From Ceratothoa steindachneri (Eukaryota > Arthropoda > Malacostraca > Isopoda > Cymothoidae), in the NCBI GenBank assembly GCA_963969495.1, contig OZ018330.1, positions 65,400,513-65,464,512 on the forward strand: a stretch of 64,000 nucleotides of DNA. The letters run 5' to 3'. Under the pieces are notes generated by a model, which saw only the letters and a list, made by a program, of their open reading frames with translations, was not told where the DNA came from and did not search any database. How positions within the stretch are numbered: position 1 is the stretch's first letter; each line of letters starts with the position of its first letter. Below, in pieces: positions 23,560-36,204 of this stretch. Position numbers and translations under genes: made by a program.

Positions 23560-24500
23560 TGCAATCACCGTTCATTTATGGCAGAGCTGGAATGTGTTAT
23601 TAAATTCAATAGAGCCGACCTTCCTCACTTTATTTCAATATTGGTCGAATTTCATGAGCCCTGATTGGCCTGGCGCCTTCTACTTAAACGAGTGGATGTC
23701 GCTCTTAATTACCTCTTTTGCTGTTGCAGCCGGACTCACTAGTTCTTCCCTAAACTAGTTTACTGAATGGGGTGCAATTATTTTGCTGGCGTTATTTCCA
23801 AAATCCTTATGCATCATTTTTCTAATGCTTCACTAAAGTCCCTTTTGCCTCCCGAGTTATAGCGAAAACTGTCTTCTTGTGTAGGCGAAATATTTCTTCT
23901 CTTTTTTGTTCATATTGCATTAACTTTCCGTTTAAATTTTTTTTGGGTATTTTTTATCTCTGTAGACTTCCTTTTGCACTTTTTATTAGACACCGGTTTT
24001 CCTTTGGCGATTTAATTCCATCAATTTTCTTAATATGACCATTCAAAGTTTTTCTTGCTGCTCACTTATTAAGAATTTCATTTCCTCTTTCATTACCCTT
24101 AAGATGTTTGCTCGTTCTATGATTGTCCATTTATTCCATATCGTTTGGTATTTACGGCTGATATTTCTTTTTAACCTCTTCTGTCTATTATTGATGGTGG
24201 TGGGTACTCTAGGCATTCTTGGGGACGGTTCTGTAGTGTGCTTCAACAAGCGTGTCTGTCAATCGCCTCAACTCCTCGTCGATTTCTTCGAGTGAAGCGT
24301 AAGTCAGGTCTTTTGATATGTACTCGCTTAGTTCTTTATTATATTTCCTCCAATCTGCTGCCTGGTATTGCTTCCTAATACGCATCAGGTTTTGATTCAA
24401 TAGGAGTAGTGTCTTAATGTCATCAAAGATGCAGTTGGTACCGTCTTCAAGTATGTACATATTTAGTAGTATATTTTAGGTGTTTAGTACGATGTTTCGT
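23560..24500 (-). pseudogene. LINE C, RT N-terminal region and linker
   Basis: Minus strand. 24,460-24,209 gives the acidic/basic linker that precedes RT in many LINEs (QYQAADWRKYNKELSEYI, then SLEEIDEELRRLTDTLVEA, HYRTVPKNA). It goes on through KYQTIWNKWT and KGNERGNEILNK. Near 23,780-23,680 comes the RT entry motif: HSVN, stop, FREELVSPAATAKEVI, SDIHSFK, stop, KAPGQSGLM; the KAPG.DGI type box is diagnostic. RT palm motifs are missing; the copy decays by 23,560. Many frameshifts. Confidence 0.65.
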
Positions 24501-24829
24501 GCTGTCTCTAACAGAGGCGGGATGATAAAGACTTACACTCTTGAGGTCATTTCGCTCAAGCAGCATTTCAGGCTGTCACCAGCCTCTTTATGTCAACACT
24601 GAGCAGTGTAGGATGATCATGACGGAATATTATAAGGATGTTATGCACGGGCCCGCAAAATTCCTCATAGGGCTTGGTAGCCTTGGGGTAAAATTAGCGA
24701 TGATAAATCTAGTTCTATTTTCACAGATATATATATGCCTAATCGATGTTTACAATTTAGCTAAATCTAGGGCCTCCTTTGATCACTCTAGCTGCGCCGT
24801 CTGACAATATTTCTCTTCACGATTAAATT

Positions 24830-25930
24830 CAGTTGGCTTAGGAGTAATTTTTATTTTTTCAACCTTTGGGAGTTGTATGCTTACTGGTTCTTTTCGAATA
24901 TAAAACTTTGGGATTGAATTAACCTTTTAAGCATTTTCAAATGTTGAGTTCAATAGGCTTACTACATTTTATGTTTTCCTTTCTAAACTCATTTAAGCTT
25001 CTATTTCTTGAGTGTTTGGACCACATACTCGTATTTATATTCTACTTCATTGTAGCGGTATTGCTTCGCTTACAAAGTTCTTAAGGTTGAGATCTTTGGC
25101 TTCGTAGACTACTTTTTTGCAGGTTTTAATTTGTGTTAAGTCTTCTCACTTTCGCTAGAGCAGTGATTCTCATCGTCGGCATTGTTGTGTGAAAGGAGGC
25201 GCTGAAACTTATATTTCACTTATGGGGGAAGTGAACATGCATATTTCAAAAATTAATTAATATTACTGTTCCTACTAACACCCCAATCATCATCATTTGC
25301 AGTCACTCAATGCATTGAAAGATAAAGTAATGTTAAAAGTTAATTACATCATGCTAATTAGCCAATTGTAAACCCTCATTACACCACGCAAAGTAGAATC
25401 GTTTTATCTTCTAAACTAACTTTTGTTAAATTATGACTAAATAGATTGTGATTTTTCACTTTTCATTCACTACCCCACCATATTATATGAATTATTATCT
25501 CCTTTTTTCCTTTTTTCTATGAAAACAATTTTGTTACACTCCCTCAATATTATTCTAGAAAATGATAAAATGGCACTTCTGTAGTTTTGGGAGTTATTCG
25601 TGAAATTTCTTAGTGTCGTTTTTTTTTTTACTTAGTTTACTTTATTTTCAGTGGTTCAATCTACACATAATCAGGTGGAAAAACAGATTAAAGCGAAAAT
25701 GCACACTATAGTGTTGAATATTTAAAGTTTTAATTTATAACTTCCCATAATAATAAATAACAGCCAATGCGAGAAAGTATTTTCTCACGAACCCATGAAG
25801 ACATCCAGACTTTGCGATCATTTAAATAAGATCCATCCTGATAAAGATAAATAAAATTTGTTTTATTTAGAAACTATACCAGATAAATTTCACAAAAGAA
25901 AATCCTTTAACTTCCTTATGAAAACTCACT
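24830..25930. other. No gene recognised, AT-rich
   Basis: No open frame of note and no repeat structure seen, apart from a T run at 25,619-25,630. Confidence 0.45.
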
Positions 25931-25934
25931 CACA

Positions 25935-26090
25935 GAAATGCGACGAAGGACTTGTTTGTTCATACAATATTTTCAAGAATATTGCCAAATCAGGCAAACC
26001 TCATACAAATTGAGAACAACTCATTTTGGAATTGTCAGAGAAATTCCACTTAGTTATAATTCTGTGCCAAGAAAAATCAATGAAATGGTA
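25935..26090 (+). pseudogene. Possible LINE C-terminal fragment
   Basis: Plus-strand frame ending with SYKLRTTHFGIVREIPLSYN, SVPRKINEM, similar in layout to the RT..FG.....WN.LP tail found at the C-terminus of several LINE RTs. Short and isolated, so low confidence. Confidence 0.3.
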
Positions 26091-26109
26091 GAGGATAGTA
26101 TTTTCTTTA

Positions 26110-27255
26110 GCACTACTCTGGCGACTGCCTATTGGGGGATAAGTCGCTGTAATCATTATAGCTTAATGCCGGGCTAGATTTAAAAAAGTAAAAACGACAT
26201 AAAACACCAAACAAATCCAAAGCAAATAAAAAAGAAAGAGCAAGAAGAAGGAAACGCCCTCTGATGTCGGGGACAAGGCCGTCTCCCCCAGGTGTTAGAG
26301 GCTGTGACCAACACCATGATGAAGAAAATAAAATAAAGGAGGCCAGCATCGTCCAAACAGTCAGATAGTCCAGAAGTCTGTGTGCACAAATTCGTCCAAA
26401 GTATTATGGACCAGCTATAGTAACCGCGCTGCCCTCTGTACAGGGACAGGTAACGTGCGCAAAGATCACCCAGACTGGGGCATTCAACAAGAATGTGCTG
26501 ACTAGTCTTGGCACAATGCATTTTTTGCAGTACGGTGTAGGTGCGCGGTACATCAAATGGCGCTAAGTCTCGCCAGTGTGCCCAATTTAAAGACGACAGA
26601 AAGCGAACTGAATCCGTCGCGGTAGGGGGAGGGGATAGGTCGAAGGAGAGTCACGGTGCTATGACATGCAACTTTAGGCTCTTCTCGGCCGTCTCTTATC
26701 TTTGCCAACGATACAGGAAGGGTTACCCTGATACCTGCAATGTAGACGATGTGACAAAGAGTCAAGCGCTGGTCTGGTGTCTTAGTCCTCCCAAACTGTC
26801 AGTTGCTCTCATTTCTCGCGATTTCCACATTTCCAGCAACCCAGCAAAAGATAATCCCAACATTCGCCCGGCTCCAGGCAACTGTGTAGTAACGGATACC
26901 GAAAACCAGTGAGTTTGCAGATTCCAATGCTTCGAGAACACTCAGGGCGCTTTGTTAATCGCTAAAGATCACAATCCGGTCTTCGAACCGGGCACCATGC
27001 GTTAAATCCCGTAGTGAGCAGTGCACTAGTACTAGCTGGGTTGTGAAAACAGACGCAATGCCTGGTATAATCCCACTGTATTCTAACAGCCGAGATACGG
27101 TACGGAAGAAGACACCCTCCTTGGACTTGGAGCCATCCGTGTACACTGGTACGGATCCAGCTTGACAAGAAGTTTGCTCCAAAAAGGTCAAAGGCAATAC
27201 TCCTGGCGCCATGAAAGCTTGGGGAGCAGAATCATGGCGACAAATAGTCATATTT
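26110..27255 (-). pseudogene. LINE D, RNase H domain and 3' tail
   Basis: Minus strand. 27,251-26,955 encodes a cellular-type RNase H start: PVYTDGSKSKEGVFF carries the first catalytic D, and further on GIASVFTTQLVLVHCSLRDL (usual E of TAEL changed to Q) and DRIVIFSD with the third D. After a gap, 26,765-26,553 and the following frame give KLGTLAR, then KMHCAKTSQHILVECPSLGD, LCARYLSLYRG, typical of the tail after RNase H in I/Jockey-type LINEs (C..C.....HIL.ECP). It ends near 26,110 (CRFYFFKSSPALSYNDYSDL). LINE E at 60.4-61.0 kb is a related copy. Confidence 0.72.
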
Positions 27256-27489
27256 GCTATCCTTCAGGCTAGCGTTCTGCCGAGGACATTAAAAATACGT
27301 TACATAAAATAATTAAAAATCAACGGATTAATTTACAACTGGACATATCTACTTCAATAGAAAATGAATAACTATTTTTAGGATATATTTGTTTTATTAA
27401 AAATAAGAAAATTGTGCAATAATTGCTTACTGTTTGTAAAATAACTTGAAAAGGAGACTAAAGGTGAATCCATGCTTACTGTAGTTGAA

Positions 27490-28612
27490 CATTTTACAAA
27501 AAAAAAAAATCTCTGTAAATAATATAATTGTTTGTGCAATGGGTGGTGTTGCAGCATTAATAGTGCAGTATAGAGGGTTATTTGCATGTTTAAAGAAACC
27601 TGTCCCAACTGTTTTCATAATCCATTGCGCAATTCATTGTCAACCTATATTACATAAAATAGGAACTTGAGTGATCAGCTTCTTAAATCCCTTGTTTCTA
27701 TCACAGCATTAAATAAAATAAAATGCTTTCCCCTTAATTCCTAGAATATTCTGACAATTGCAACAAAAATGATGAAGAACTTGAGTCTCTTTTTACATGA
27801 TGAAGTGAGATGGTTATTCAAAGGAAACTGTTTGAAGTGATTTTATCCTCTTTTCAACAGTATCATACAATTTTTCAAGGAAAATAAAAATGGTTATTTG
27901 ATTGACGAACTCTTAGCTTTTAAATTTGACATAGCCTACTTAACAAATTTATTCATTATATCCAATGATCTGCATTTGTACTTGCAAGACTGTTGTAAAT
28001 TTTATCTAAGTAAAACTTGTTTGTTATTTGCAAATTCATGGAAAAGCTTCCACTATTTGTCATCATATTGTTCATCGGGAAATATCTCATTTTTCAAATA
28101 TTAATCGACTAGAAAATGATTATAAGGCTGAGAAATGAAGACTATTTACTAACCTATTGATTTATGGCGACCATTCCAACTCTGCACGAGGATAAAAGCT
28201 GTAGATATCAAGAACTCATGAATATGGATAAACATGACTAGCTGAAAAATCCGTTTATTGATGCTTGTACTAATAAAACCGACTTTGCAATGCAAAAGGA
28301 GTTAATTGCTTTAAAAAATGACTTCTAATTAAACCCCTTCTTTAATAAATTATACCAGGAACTTTGGACTTAAAGGAAAGTTTATGAAAGGTAGTCAAAG
28401 CTGAGGGAATCTATCGAACCCTTTTCAATGCTTTACCTACTTACTCTATGGCTCAACCTGGTTTATTGCAGTTACTCAGCTGCTTACTAAACAATAAAAC
28501 CGCTTGTAAATTGAAAAACGGAGATATGAGATTACTTCTAAGCAGTATGGAACCAAGAGTCAGAGCTTTAGCCATTAAGCACCAAAGTCAATATTCGCAT
28601 CTAAAATAATTT
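27490..28612 (+). pseudogene. hAT-like transposase remnant (SCAND3/ZBED-like type)
   Basis: Plus strand, in several frames: IVCAMGGVAALIVQYRGLF, PVPTVFIIHCAIHCQPIL resemble the DGA.SM.G....–HC.IHRQ core of hAT transposases and of host genes derived from them. Then come LLKSLVSITALNKIKCFPLN, HDEVRWLFKGNCLK (the usual HTEVRWLS.G box), LIDELLAFKFDIAYLTNLFI (27,898-27,960), TDFAMQKELIALKND, VTQLLTKQ, stop, NRL and MEPRVRALAIKHQSQYSH, which is the C-terminal dimerisation region. Frameshifts and stops throughout, and the N-terminal BED finger and first catalytic part are absent, so it is a dead copy. Similar proteins are often annotated as zinc finger BED or SCAN-domain proteins. Confidence 0.78.
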
Positions 28613-28619
28613 GAGGTAA

Positions 28620-30397
<1,778 letters not shown>

Positions 30398-30473
30398 AAA
30401 AACTCACAAAGTATCACGTGAGGGTAGCAAATGAATGAAATGTCCCGCAGGAAAAAATGAAAAGGTGTTTCCA

Positions 30474-30507
30474 AGTACTTTGGAACTTTATTAAGTTCCT
30501 TATCAAG
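30474..30507 (-). ncRNA. Hammerhead-like motif, left foldback arm
   Basis: Minus strand: CTTGATAAG, stem GAACTT, loop AATA, stem AAGTTC, then CAAA. Same layout as 30,740-30,770, but the invariant G12 (first base of GAAA) is C, which would kill a hammerhead. Confidence 0.5.
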
Positions 30508-30739
30508 AATAACTACAAGAAATAATATTATATTAGAGGTATATATAAGAAAGAAAAGAAAAGTATGAAAGACCGCCTCAAAAAAAAGAAATCACCAATG
30601 AGGAAGATGGGAAGATGAAAGGGGAAAGGTCCCCCCCTTCCGTCTTCCTCGTTGGTGATTTCTTGTTTTTGAGGCGGTATTTCATACTTTTTTTCGTATA
30701 TATACCTCTAATATAATATTATTTCTTGTAGTAGTTATC

Positions 30740-30770
30740 CTTGATAAGGAACTTAATAAAGTTCGAAAGT
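30740..30770 (+). ncRNA. Hammerhead-like motif, right foldback arm
   Basis: Plus strand: CTTGATAA, then G, stem II GAACTT, tetraloop AATA, AAGTTC, then GAAAG. Compared with the hammerhead core CUGANGA…GAAA the core reads UUGAUAA…GAAA, with C3 to U and G8 to A. Stem II is a perfect 6-bp hairpin. Stems I and III are not identified. Confidence 0.55.
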
Positions 30771-30815
30771 ACTTGCTTGGAAACGCCTTTTCATTTTTTC
30801 CTGCGGGACCTTACA

Positions 30816-30819
<4 letters not shown>

Positions 30820-30875
<56 letters not shown>
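30820..30875. repeat. (TA)n microsatellite
   Basis: TA array between the right foldback arm and the 3' end of PLE3 (minus strand). Confidence 0.96.
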
Positions 30876-30877
<2 letters not shown>

Positions 30878-30918
30878 AAAATTAATCCACAGGAAAATGA
30901 AAAGATGAATCCAAGCAA

Positions 30919-30951
30919 TTTCAAACTATATTTGCAAATTCATTCTCAAGG
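30919..30951 (-). ncRNA. Hammerhead-like motif, PLE3 3' end
   Basis: Minus strand: CCTTGAGAAT, stem II GAATT/AGTTT (with wobble and a longer AT-rich loop), then GAAATTGCTTGGATTC and a CTTTTCATTTTCCTG stretch as in the foldback arms. U3 and A8 are again changed together. Position: after the GIY-YIG ORF and just before the terminal (TA)n. Confidence 0.5.
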
Positions 30952-31394
30952 AATAGCATGAAAATTGATAATACAAACTTATATAGGGTACAAAGATTCG
31001 AAGGGAACGCCCACCACATATTACAAACCAATGGAATAAACATAAAAGAAAGACAGAAAAATACCCCCCAAAATAATAACATGCAACTAATAACAGACAT
31101 ATGCATCCCTAAAACGATATACACACAACAACGCCATGCATATAAATGGAATATGGTGGGTGAAAAAAAAACCCCAAAGATTTTAAAGAATTATCATTAG
31201 AACGAAAACATTTAGGGGCAAGAGTTAATCTACAGTCACAACAGAGACACGTGGTGTGGTAGGCAATGCGAATGATATTACACTAATGAAGAGTGACATC
31301 AGGCTGCATTATGAAGTTATTTCATTTAGTACAAGTGTTTTTTTAAACAGGGTCGAGTTTAAATAAGCCAGGGGAAATATTTATATTGGGTAAG

Positions 31395-32695
31395 ATACCA
31401 ATTAAGGAACATGATAAAGGAATTTTGCAGAATTCCAGTCAATGGGGTGGTTATATTCAGATAAATGTAAAAATAAAGCGCTGTTTATTTCACCTCTTCT
31501 AATATTATACTTATGTTGGTAAATTCTAGTAGATAAAGATTTACCAGTTTGCCCGAAGTAAGGTAAATTACAAATCAACAACATTCTATAAAATATACTC
31601 CACCTTTTTTCCTTGTGTTATTGTGAACTAACATTTTATATAAAGTGGATTCATCCCTTAAATTTTCAGAGATATTAAGTTGCTTAAAAATAAGGGTGAG
31701 ACAAAAAAATGGTTCAAAGTATGGCAAGATAAGGCAATTTTTGTAATTGAAAACCGGTGGGTTATCAGTTCTATAAAAAGTTCTCTTAGCATAGTTTAAG
31801 GAAGTATGCAAAAATTTACGAGGGTAACAAAGTTTTTACCTATTTCAAAGATATTGGACAATTCCTTCTCCATATATTCCGGACTAACAAGGCTTCATGC
31901 ACGCACAAACATAGAAGTGAATACAGACCGTTTAATTTGAACACTATGATAAGAATAAACTTCAATATATGAAGTGGAGTTAGACGGTTTGTGATAACAA
32001 AGAATTTAAAACCTGACGGCTTCTTGTGTATTAAAAATTCAAGAAAAGGAAGAGTCCCATTTTCCTAAATTTCAAAGGTAAATTTAATAGAAGGGACTAG
32101 AGAATTAGGATTACATAGAAAATTGTGAATATCTTTTGAGGAAGACAAAGGCATATAATATCATCAATGTAACGGTACCATACAATAGGAAAATTGAGGA
32201 TTTGCGGCACGAAAAACGTCTCAAAGAATTTCATATATAAATTAGAGAAGGTGGGAGATAGACAAACCCTCATCGGAAGACCGAAATTTTGAAGGTAAAA
32301 TTTATCATTAAATGAAAATTTACAATTTTTAGCACAAAGAGAAATAAGACTTAGGAAAGTATTGACCGGTACAGGGAGATCTAAATCATATAATTTATCG
32401 CAATGATAGAAAGAAGATCGTGTAAGGAAACTTTAGTAAACAAAGAACAAACATCGAAGCCGCCAAAAATGAAATTGTTGGAGTAAGTTATTTTACTAAG
32501 CTTCTCTATAAGTTCGCATCTATTTTTAATAAGGAATATGAAGCAGAGCCTAACGAACTCATAATGGGGCGTATATGATTATTAGGTTTATGAGATTTTA
32601 CCAAACCGTACATAAATGGAAGAGAGGCGTTGCTAGATTTAAATTTACTAATTAAATCGGGAAAATTTGTTTGTAGTTCACCCCCTCCGACGCGG
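31395..32695 (-). pseudogene. PLE3 reverse transcriptase and GIY-YIG endonuclease
   Basis: From 32,690 on the minus strand: FPDLISKFKSSNASLPFMYG, LVKSHKPNNHIRPIMSS, FGGFDVCSLFTKV, LQNFGLPMRVCLSPTFSNLY, then VPQILNFPIVWYRYIDDIIC. The YIDD catalytic box (32,160-32,171) is intact. Next is the Penelope block ENGTLPFLEFLIHKKPSGF. 31,811-31,575 gives the linker (FYRTDNPPVFNYKNCLILPY, then LRDESTLYKMLVHNNTRKKG) and GVYFIECC, which starts the GIY-YIG domain; it continues in another frame with CNLPYFGQTGKSLSTRIYQH, KYNIRRGEINSALFLHLSEY and NHPIDWNSAKF (31,584-31,402). Several frameshifts, so not functional. The RT makes cDNA and the GIY-YIG nuclease nicks the target. Confidence 0.88.
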
Positions 32696-32818
32696 AGAGA
32701 GAGAAACCCATCCTTTAATTAAATTAACAACAAGGAAAATAAGAAGATTTTCTTAACAAAGAGAAAAGTATACAAGAACAAAAGAAGGTTCAGAAAAACC
32801 CAAGTTATAGTATATATA

Positions 32819-33694
32819 CGAGGGGCGGTCAATAAGTTTTGTAATTCGTATATAAGGAAACGAGATATGAGGAAAAGTGTTTTATTATTTTTCAATATAA
32901 CTGCCCTCGACTTCAATGCACTTGCGCAACTTCTCCGAGAAGCTTCGAATTTCCGACAACCAGAAATCTCCCGACTGTTATTCAATCTACTCCTGGACGG
33001 TGAGCTGGACATCTTCATCGCTAGGGGCCAGATATGGACTGTAAGGGAAATGGTTGAGCTCCTCGAATCCGCACTCACGCAGGGCAGCTTGTGAAAACTC
33101 TGGCCTTGCGGACTTTGACGACGTTGAAGTCAATCATGGGGCGTGAGGTTTCTAGGGACCTAACGGGCAGATACCTTAGTCATGGCCAAATTGTCGTGGA
33201 TGATGTTGCTAACACTTCCGTGTGATATTCTAAATTCTCGCTCGATTTCTTCGACCTTCACCCGTCGATTTTCGAGGATCATCCTTTTCAAACGGGCCAC
33301 ATTGTCCTCGTTAGTCACGTCTGACGGGCGTCCTGGACGGGGGTCATTTTCAAGGGGCTCACGAACATGGCGGAACTCCCTATTCCAGCGAGCAATTGTT
33401 GCATAGGAAGGGGCGGTGTCGGTGTACACTGCAACCATGCGTTCATGGATCTCTTTTGCATTCTTGCCTTCCTTGGTCAAAAATTTGATCACTGCGCGGT
33501 GCTCAACCTTCTTCATTGTTGAAAAATTTGTGACTGACGATCTGCGATCAGCTACTGCTTCTTAAATAGACGAGGTAGGAGCGTACGGCTGCAGGTCCTG
33601 ACTTGTCATAACTTGTCCTAACACCTCCACAAACAGCCATCCCCCTTCCTCTGTTTTGCCCTACCGATTTGCAAGACTTATTGACCGCCCCTCG
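32819..33694 (-). mobile_element. Internally deleted mariner
   Basis: Terminal inverted repeats CGAGGGGCGGTCAATAAGT (32,819-32,837) and ACTTATTGACCGCCCCTCG (33,676-33,694) match perfectly over 19 bp. Each is bordered by TA-rich sequence (TA at 32,817-32,818; TGTATA after the right end), as expected for TA-targeting mariners. About 0.88 kb instead of the usual 1.3 kb because the transposase middle is gone. Confidence 0.92.
32870..33516 (-). pseudogene. Mariner transposase, N-terminal HTH fused to C-terminal end
   Basis: 33,516-33,160 is open: MKKVEHRAVIKFLTKEGKNA, a first HTH, then YTDTAPSYATIARWNREFR, RPGRPSDVTNEDNVARLKRM and RRVKVEEIEREFRISHGSVS, NIIHDNL, the second HTH. Shortly after (33,120-33,010) comes QAALRECGFEELNHFPYSPY and LAPSD, i.e. 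the third catalytic D region (normally YSPDLAPSD; here YSPYLAPSD), then near 32,900 KLRKCIEVEGSYIEK, the normal C-terminus. The first two catalytic aspartates (GDETW and DNA.. motifs) and about 130 residues between are deleted, so it cannot transpose on its own, but the TIRs are intact. Confidence 0.88.
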
Positions 33695-33695
33695 T

Positions 33696-33710
33696 GTATA
33701 TATATATATA

Positions 33711-33760
<50 letters not shown>
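33696..33760. repeat. (TA)n microsatellite
   Basis: TA array with one CTATA interruption directly beside the right end of the mariner; TA dinucleotides are the mariner target. Confidence 0.95.
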
Positions 33761-33763
<3 letters not shown>

Positions 33764-33899
33764 TAACACGCGAATCCTCACAGGGTGGGAAGGAACAGAG
33801 GTGTCTATCAGACGAGAGTTTAACGCCTAATGGGACCTCACGGTCGCGAGCATCCTTATATATCTTAGTAAGAGGCGCCAGCAAACCATGCTAAATTAA

Positions 33900-34380
33900 T
33901 ATTACCGAAGTTTCGTCAGGCCCCATTGACGAGGCTTCCTCTGGAACGGACAAAGGCGATATGCCTGGCCCAGCCTCTGATACTTCTGCATATGTAACAC
34001 AACGTATTACTGGAGAGCCGACGAAGAAGTTTGATGTGCAATTTACTCCTCAGGGTATTGAAGATTGCTGCAATGTTGTCATAGAAGAAGCGGGCTCTGG
34101 GAAACATGAGGCAGCCCATCCACATAACGGTGGATTATGCAATTGAAAAATATTGCCAAATACTTCCCCAGGGAGAAAAATGGCGAGAGCTTACCGAGCA
34201 GACCATATCCCAAGGCCAGTGTCCGAGGGGAGGCTTTGGCGGGAGATCCAAGACATCCATCTGCTGGTAATCAAAGGGATTAAGGCCTTCACGGCAGATC
34301 AATTAGGGTGCACTGGTTTATCCAGCATGACTTATACCCATAAGAAGGGCAAATCTCTTCCATGCATGATCTTACTGTGA
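33900..34380 (+). pseudogene. Unidentified coding-like remnant
   Basis: Plus strand open from 33,961 (61 codons: MPGPASDTSAYVTQRITGEP, TKKFDVQFTPQGIEDCCNVV, IEEAGSGKHEAAH), then in shifting frames LPQGEKWRELTEQTISQ and VSEGRLWREIQDIHLLVIKG. Composition and few stops suggest a real former protein, perhaps gag of a DIRS-like or other retroelement. It faces the RT fragment that follows. No family assigned. Confidence 0.35.
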
Positions 34381-34384
34381 TGTT

Positions 34385-35190
34385 ATTCTCGCAGGCCGTA
34401 CGAAGGGCGTTTCGGACCTTTTTGCACATGGTAGAGGTGAGAGCCGCGTGGTTGCCTCGTATGTCTATTTTAACTCACAGGTAGGTAAGGTGTTGGCATG
34501 GGGTCACCACGCTATTTTCTAAGCTGTTCCTGACGGAGCTATTAATCAAGGCGGCCACACGTCTCCTGACGTTCCAGCGGGTGCCGATGATAAGGATGTC
34601 GTCAAGGTAGTAGTGTGACCTGCATTTCACTGTTTCGCGAAGGCAGTGATTCCCACGCCGACTCTTGCCTGAATAAGGTAAGGTGCGCCTTCAAAACACA
34701 TGGGGAGCTTATTGAAGCAAACCCGATGGCCCTGGCAACTTATGCCAAACCAATGGCGGGCCTTAGGGTGGAGAGGGAGATAGTAGAAACCATCCTTCAG
34801 GTCAAGTTTGGCCGCCCAGTCTTTCCTGCTTGTTGATTCAAGCACTTTTTTTCAGTGATGGGAGGTGGAACGAGGGGGATGGGGTCAAAGTGTTCCGGTA
34901 CCCTGCTCATATCGTAGACCAGTTATGCCGGTCCAATGGGTTTATGGACGCCGAATACCTTGTTGCATCTTGAAATTTGGGTTGAATCCTCTATTACCCC
35001 TGCTTCTAGAAGTTGTTTGATGAGAGGAAACGTGGAGGGGGCAAAAGATTCCCAACGGTAGTATGACTTTCTGATTTAGACCTTTAATCCTTGTGCTCTA
35101 GTGACCAGGAGGAGGTGATTGACAGCAGGGAGGGTATCCAAGATTCTTGGGGCCTGTATATCCAAGTGGGCGTCTGGGTTTACTTGGTGA
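34385..35190 (-). pseudogene. DIRS-like reverse transcriptase fragment
   Basis: Minus strand from about 35,160: PRILDTLPAVNHLLLVTRAQ, RKSYYRWESFAPSTFPLIKQ, LLEAGVIEDSTQISRCNKVF, LVYDMSRVPEHFDPIPLV, then 34,845-34,627: WAAKLDLKDGFYYLPLHPKA, RHWFGISCQGHRVCF and LPMCFEGAPYLIQ. Further, in another frame, the catalytic box YYLDDILIIGTRWNVRRRV with YLDD at 34,598-34,609 intact. The LHP..R..FG...G….F..LPMGF..AP pattern is like DIRS-type RTs. The same family occurs at 53.2-55.5 kb. No tyrosine recombinase was seen, so the class assignment is provisional. Confidence 0.6.
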
Positions 35191-35289
35191 CGTTGTAATT
35201 ATGGACAAAATGAATAAAAATTGGATCGCAAACTACAACGTCTCATATCGACTAGCAGTTGGACCAAGAATAGTCGACCAGAAACCAGA

Positions 35290-35835
35290 AAGATCTCGAC
35301 GCAACTACTACTGCTGCCTTTGGATTTGGGTTGAAATTCTCCATTACTTCTATACCATCTGCTTTGTCTATTACTCAAAGCTTTGCTCATTTGGAAAAAT
35401 GTTGTGATGTCCCTATTGATTTAATTTTGATCGCCAAGGGTTATCTAGGCCTACCCATTTAAATCATCCTCAGCGTTTTCACCATCCTATATCTAATCTT
35501 CGAAAAAATCTCTCTATACATATTACGAAAGCAGACGAATCTCGTTATGTTGTTATTATGGACAAAGTGAACTATATTGAAAAAATTGAACTTATTATTA
35601 GAAGATGAATCTACTTATGATGTCCTACAAAAATACCCTACATTAACAACTAATAGTGAATTTAATAAAAACATTCAATTCTTTTTAAAAAATTTCACTA
35701 TTTAATTACTAAATTTAAATCTAGCAACGCCTCTCTTCCATATATGTACAGTTTTGTAAAAATTCATAAACCTAATAATCCTATGCGCCCCATTATAAGT
35801 GTATTACAGAAACCAGATGTCCACAGATTATAAAA
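35290..35835 (+). pseudogene. PLE4, N-terminal part of Penelope-like RT
   Basis: Plus strand, same family as PLE3. In shifting frames: LGLKFSIT, SITQSFAHLEKCCDVPIDL, ITKADESRYVVIMDKVNY, IEKIE, LEDESTYDVLQKYPTLTTNS, EFNKNIQFFLKNF, then ITKFKSSNASLPYMYSFVK, IHKPNNPMRPIISVLQK (35,705-35,817). The last part aligns with the beginning of the PLE3 copy, so PLE4 supplies the N-terminal portion missing there. It breaks off at about 35,835. Confidence 0.8.
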
Positions 35836-35844
35836 TAGATAAAA

Positions 35845-36195
35845 AAATATCAAGGAGATTATTAACCGTAACATCAAGGTTAAAATTCAATGGATAAAAT
35901 CCAACTCATCATTTATTATAAAACAACAAAAGCCAGCAATTTCCTGATGAAAAACAACACCTGCCTAAACTCCTTGAATCTCAAGTCAACCAACATAGTT
36001 TACGAGTTCATCTGCCCCGATAAATACTGTAAGCTTTATAAAAACTCCAAATATATTGGCATGATAACCAATAAAGTTTAAGACGTTTAACTATGGATAT
36101 ACAAAGAGGAGGGCCTAAGAATCATGTGGAGAGTGCCCATAATATTAACCTAACGACAGATATGCTCGTTGATAACACCGTTATTAAAAGAAAAG
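35845..36195 (+). pseudogene. PLE5, GIY-YIG end of a different Penelope-like subfamily
   Basis: Plus strand: IKEIINRNIKVKIQW then, open at 35,890-36,081, DKIQLIIYYKTTKASNFLMK, NNTCLN, LKSTNIVYEFICPDKYCKLY, NSKYIGMITNKV; NIVYEFICP and YIGM are the GIY-YIG signature. A frameshift leads to 36,093: MDIQRGGPKNHVESAHNINL, TTDMLVDNTVIKRKEV. This family differs from PLE1 and PLE2-4. It abuts PLE4 in the same orientation, and its frame runs on into the 25-bp minisatellite. Confidence 0.78.
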
Positions 36196-36204
36196 AGGTC
36201 AATA

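Larger units (their letters stand above)
30876..32695 (-). mobile_element. PLE3, Penelope-like element with RT and GIY-YIG
   Basis: Most complete PLE of the window, minus strand: RT from about 32,690 to 31,850, GIY-YIG to about 31,400, then about 450 bp of 3' untranslated DNA, a hammerhead-like motif at 30,919-30,951 and a (TA)n end. It is 5'-truncated in the RT fingers; the deleted mariner lies about 120 bp upstream. Confidence 0.85.
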
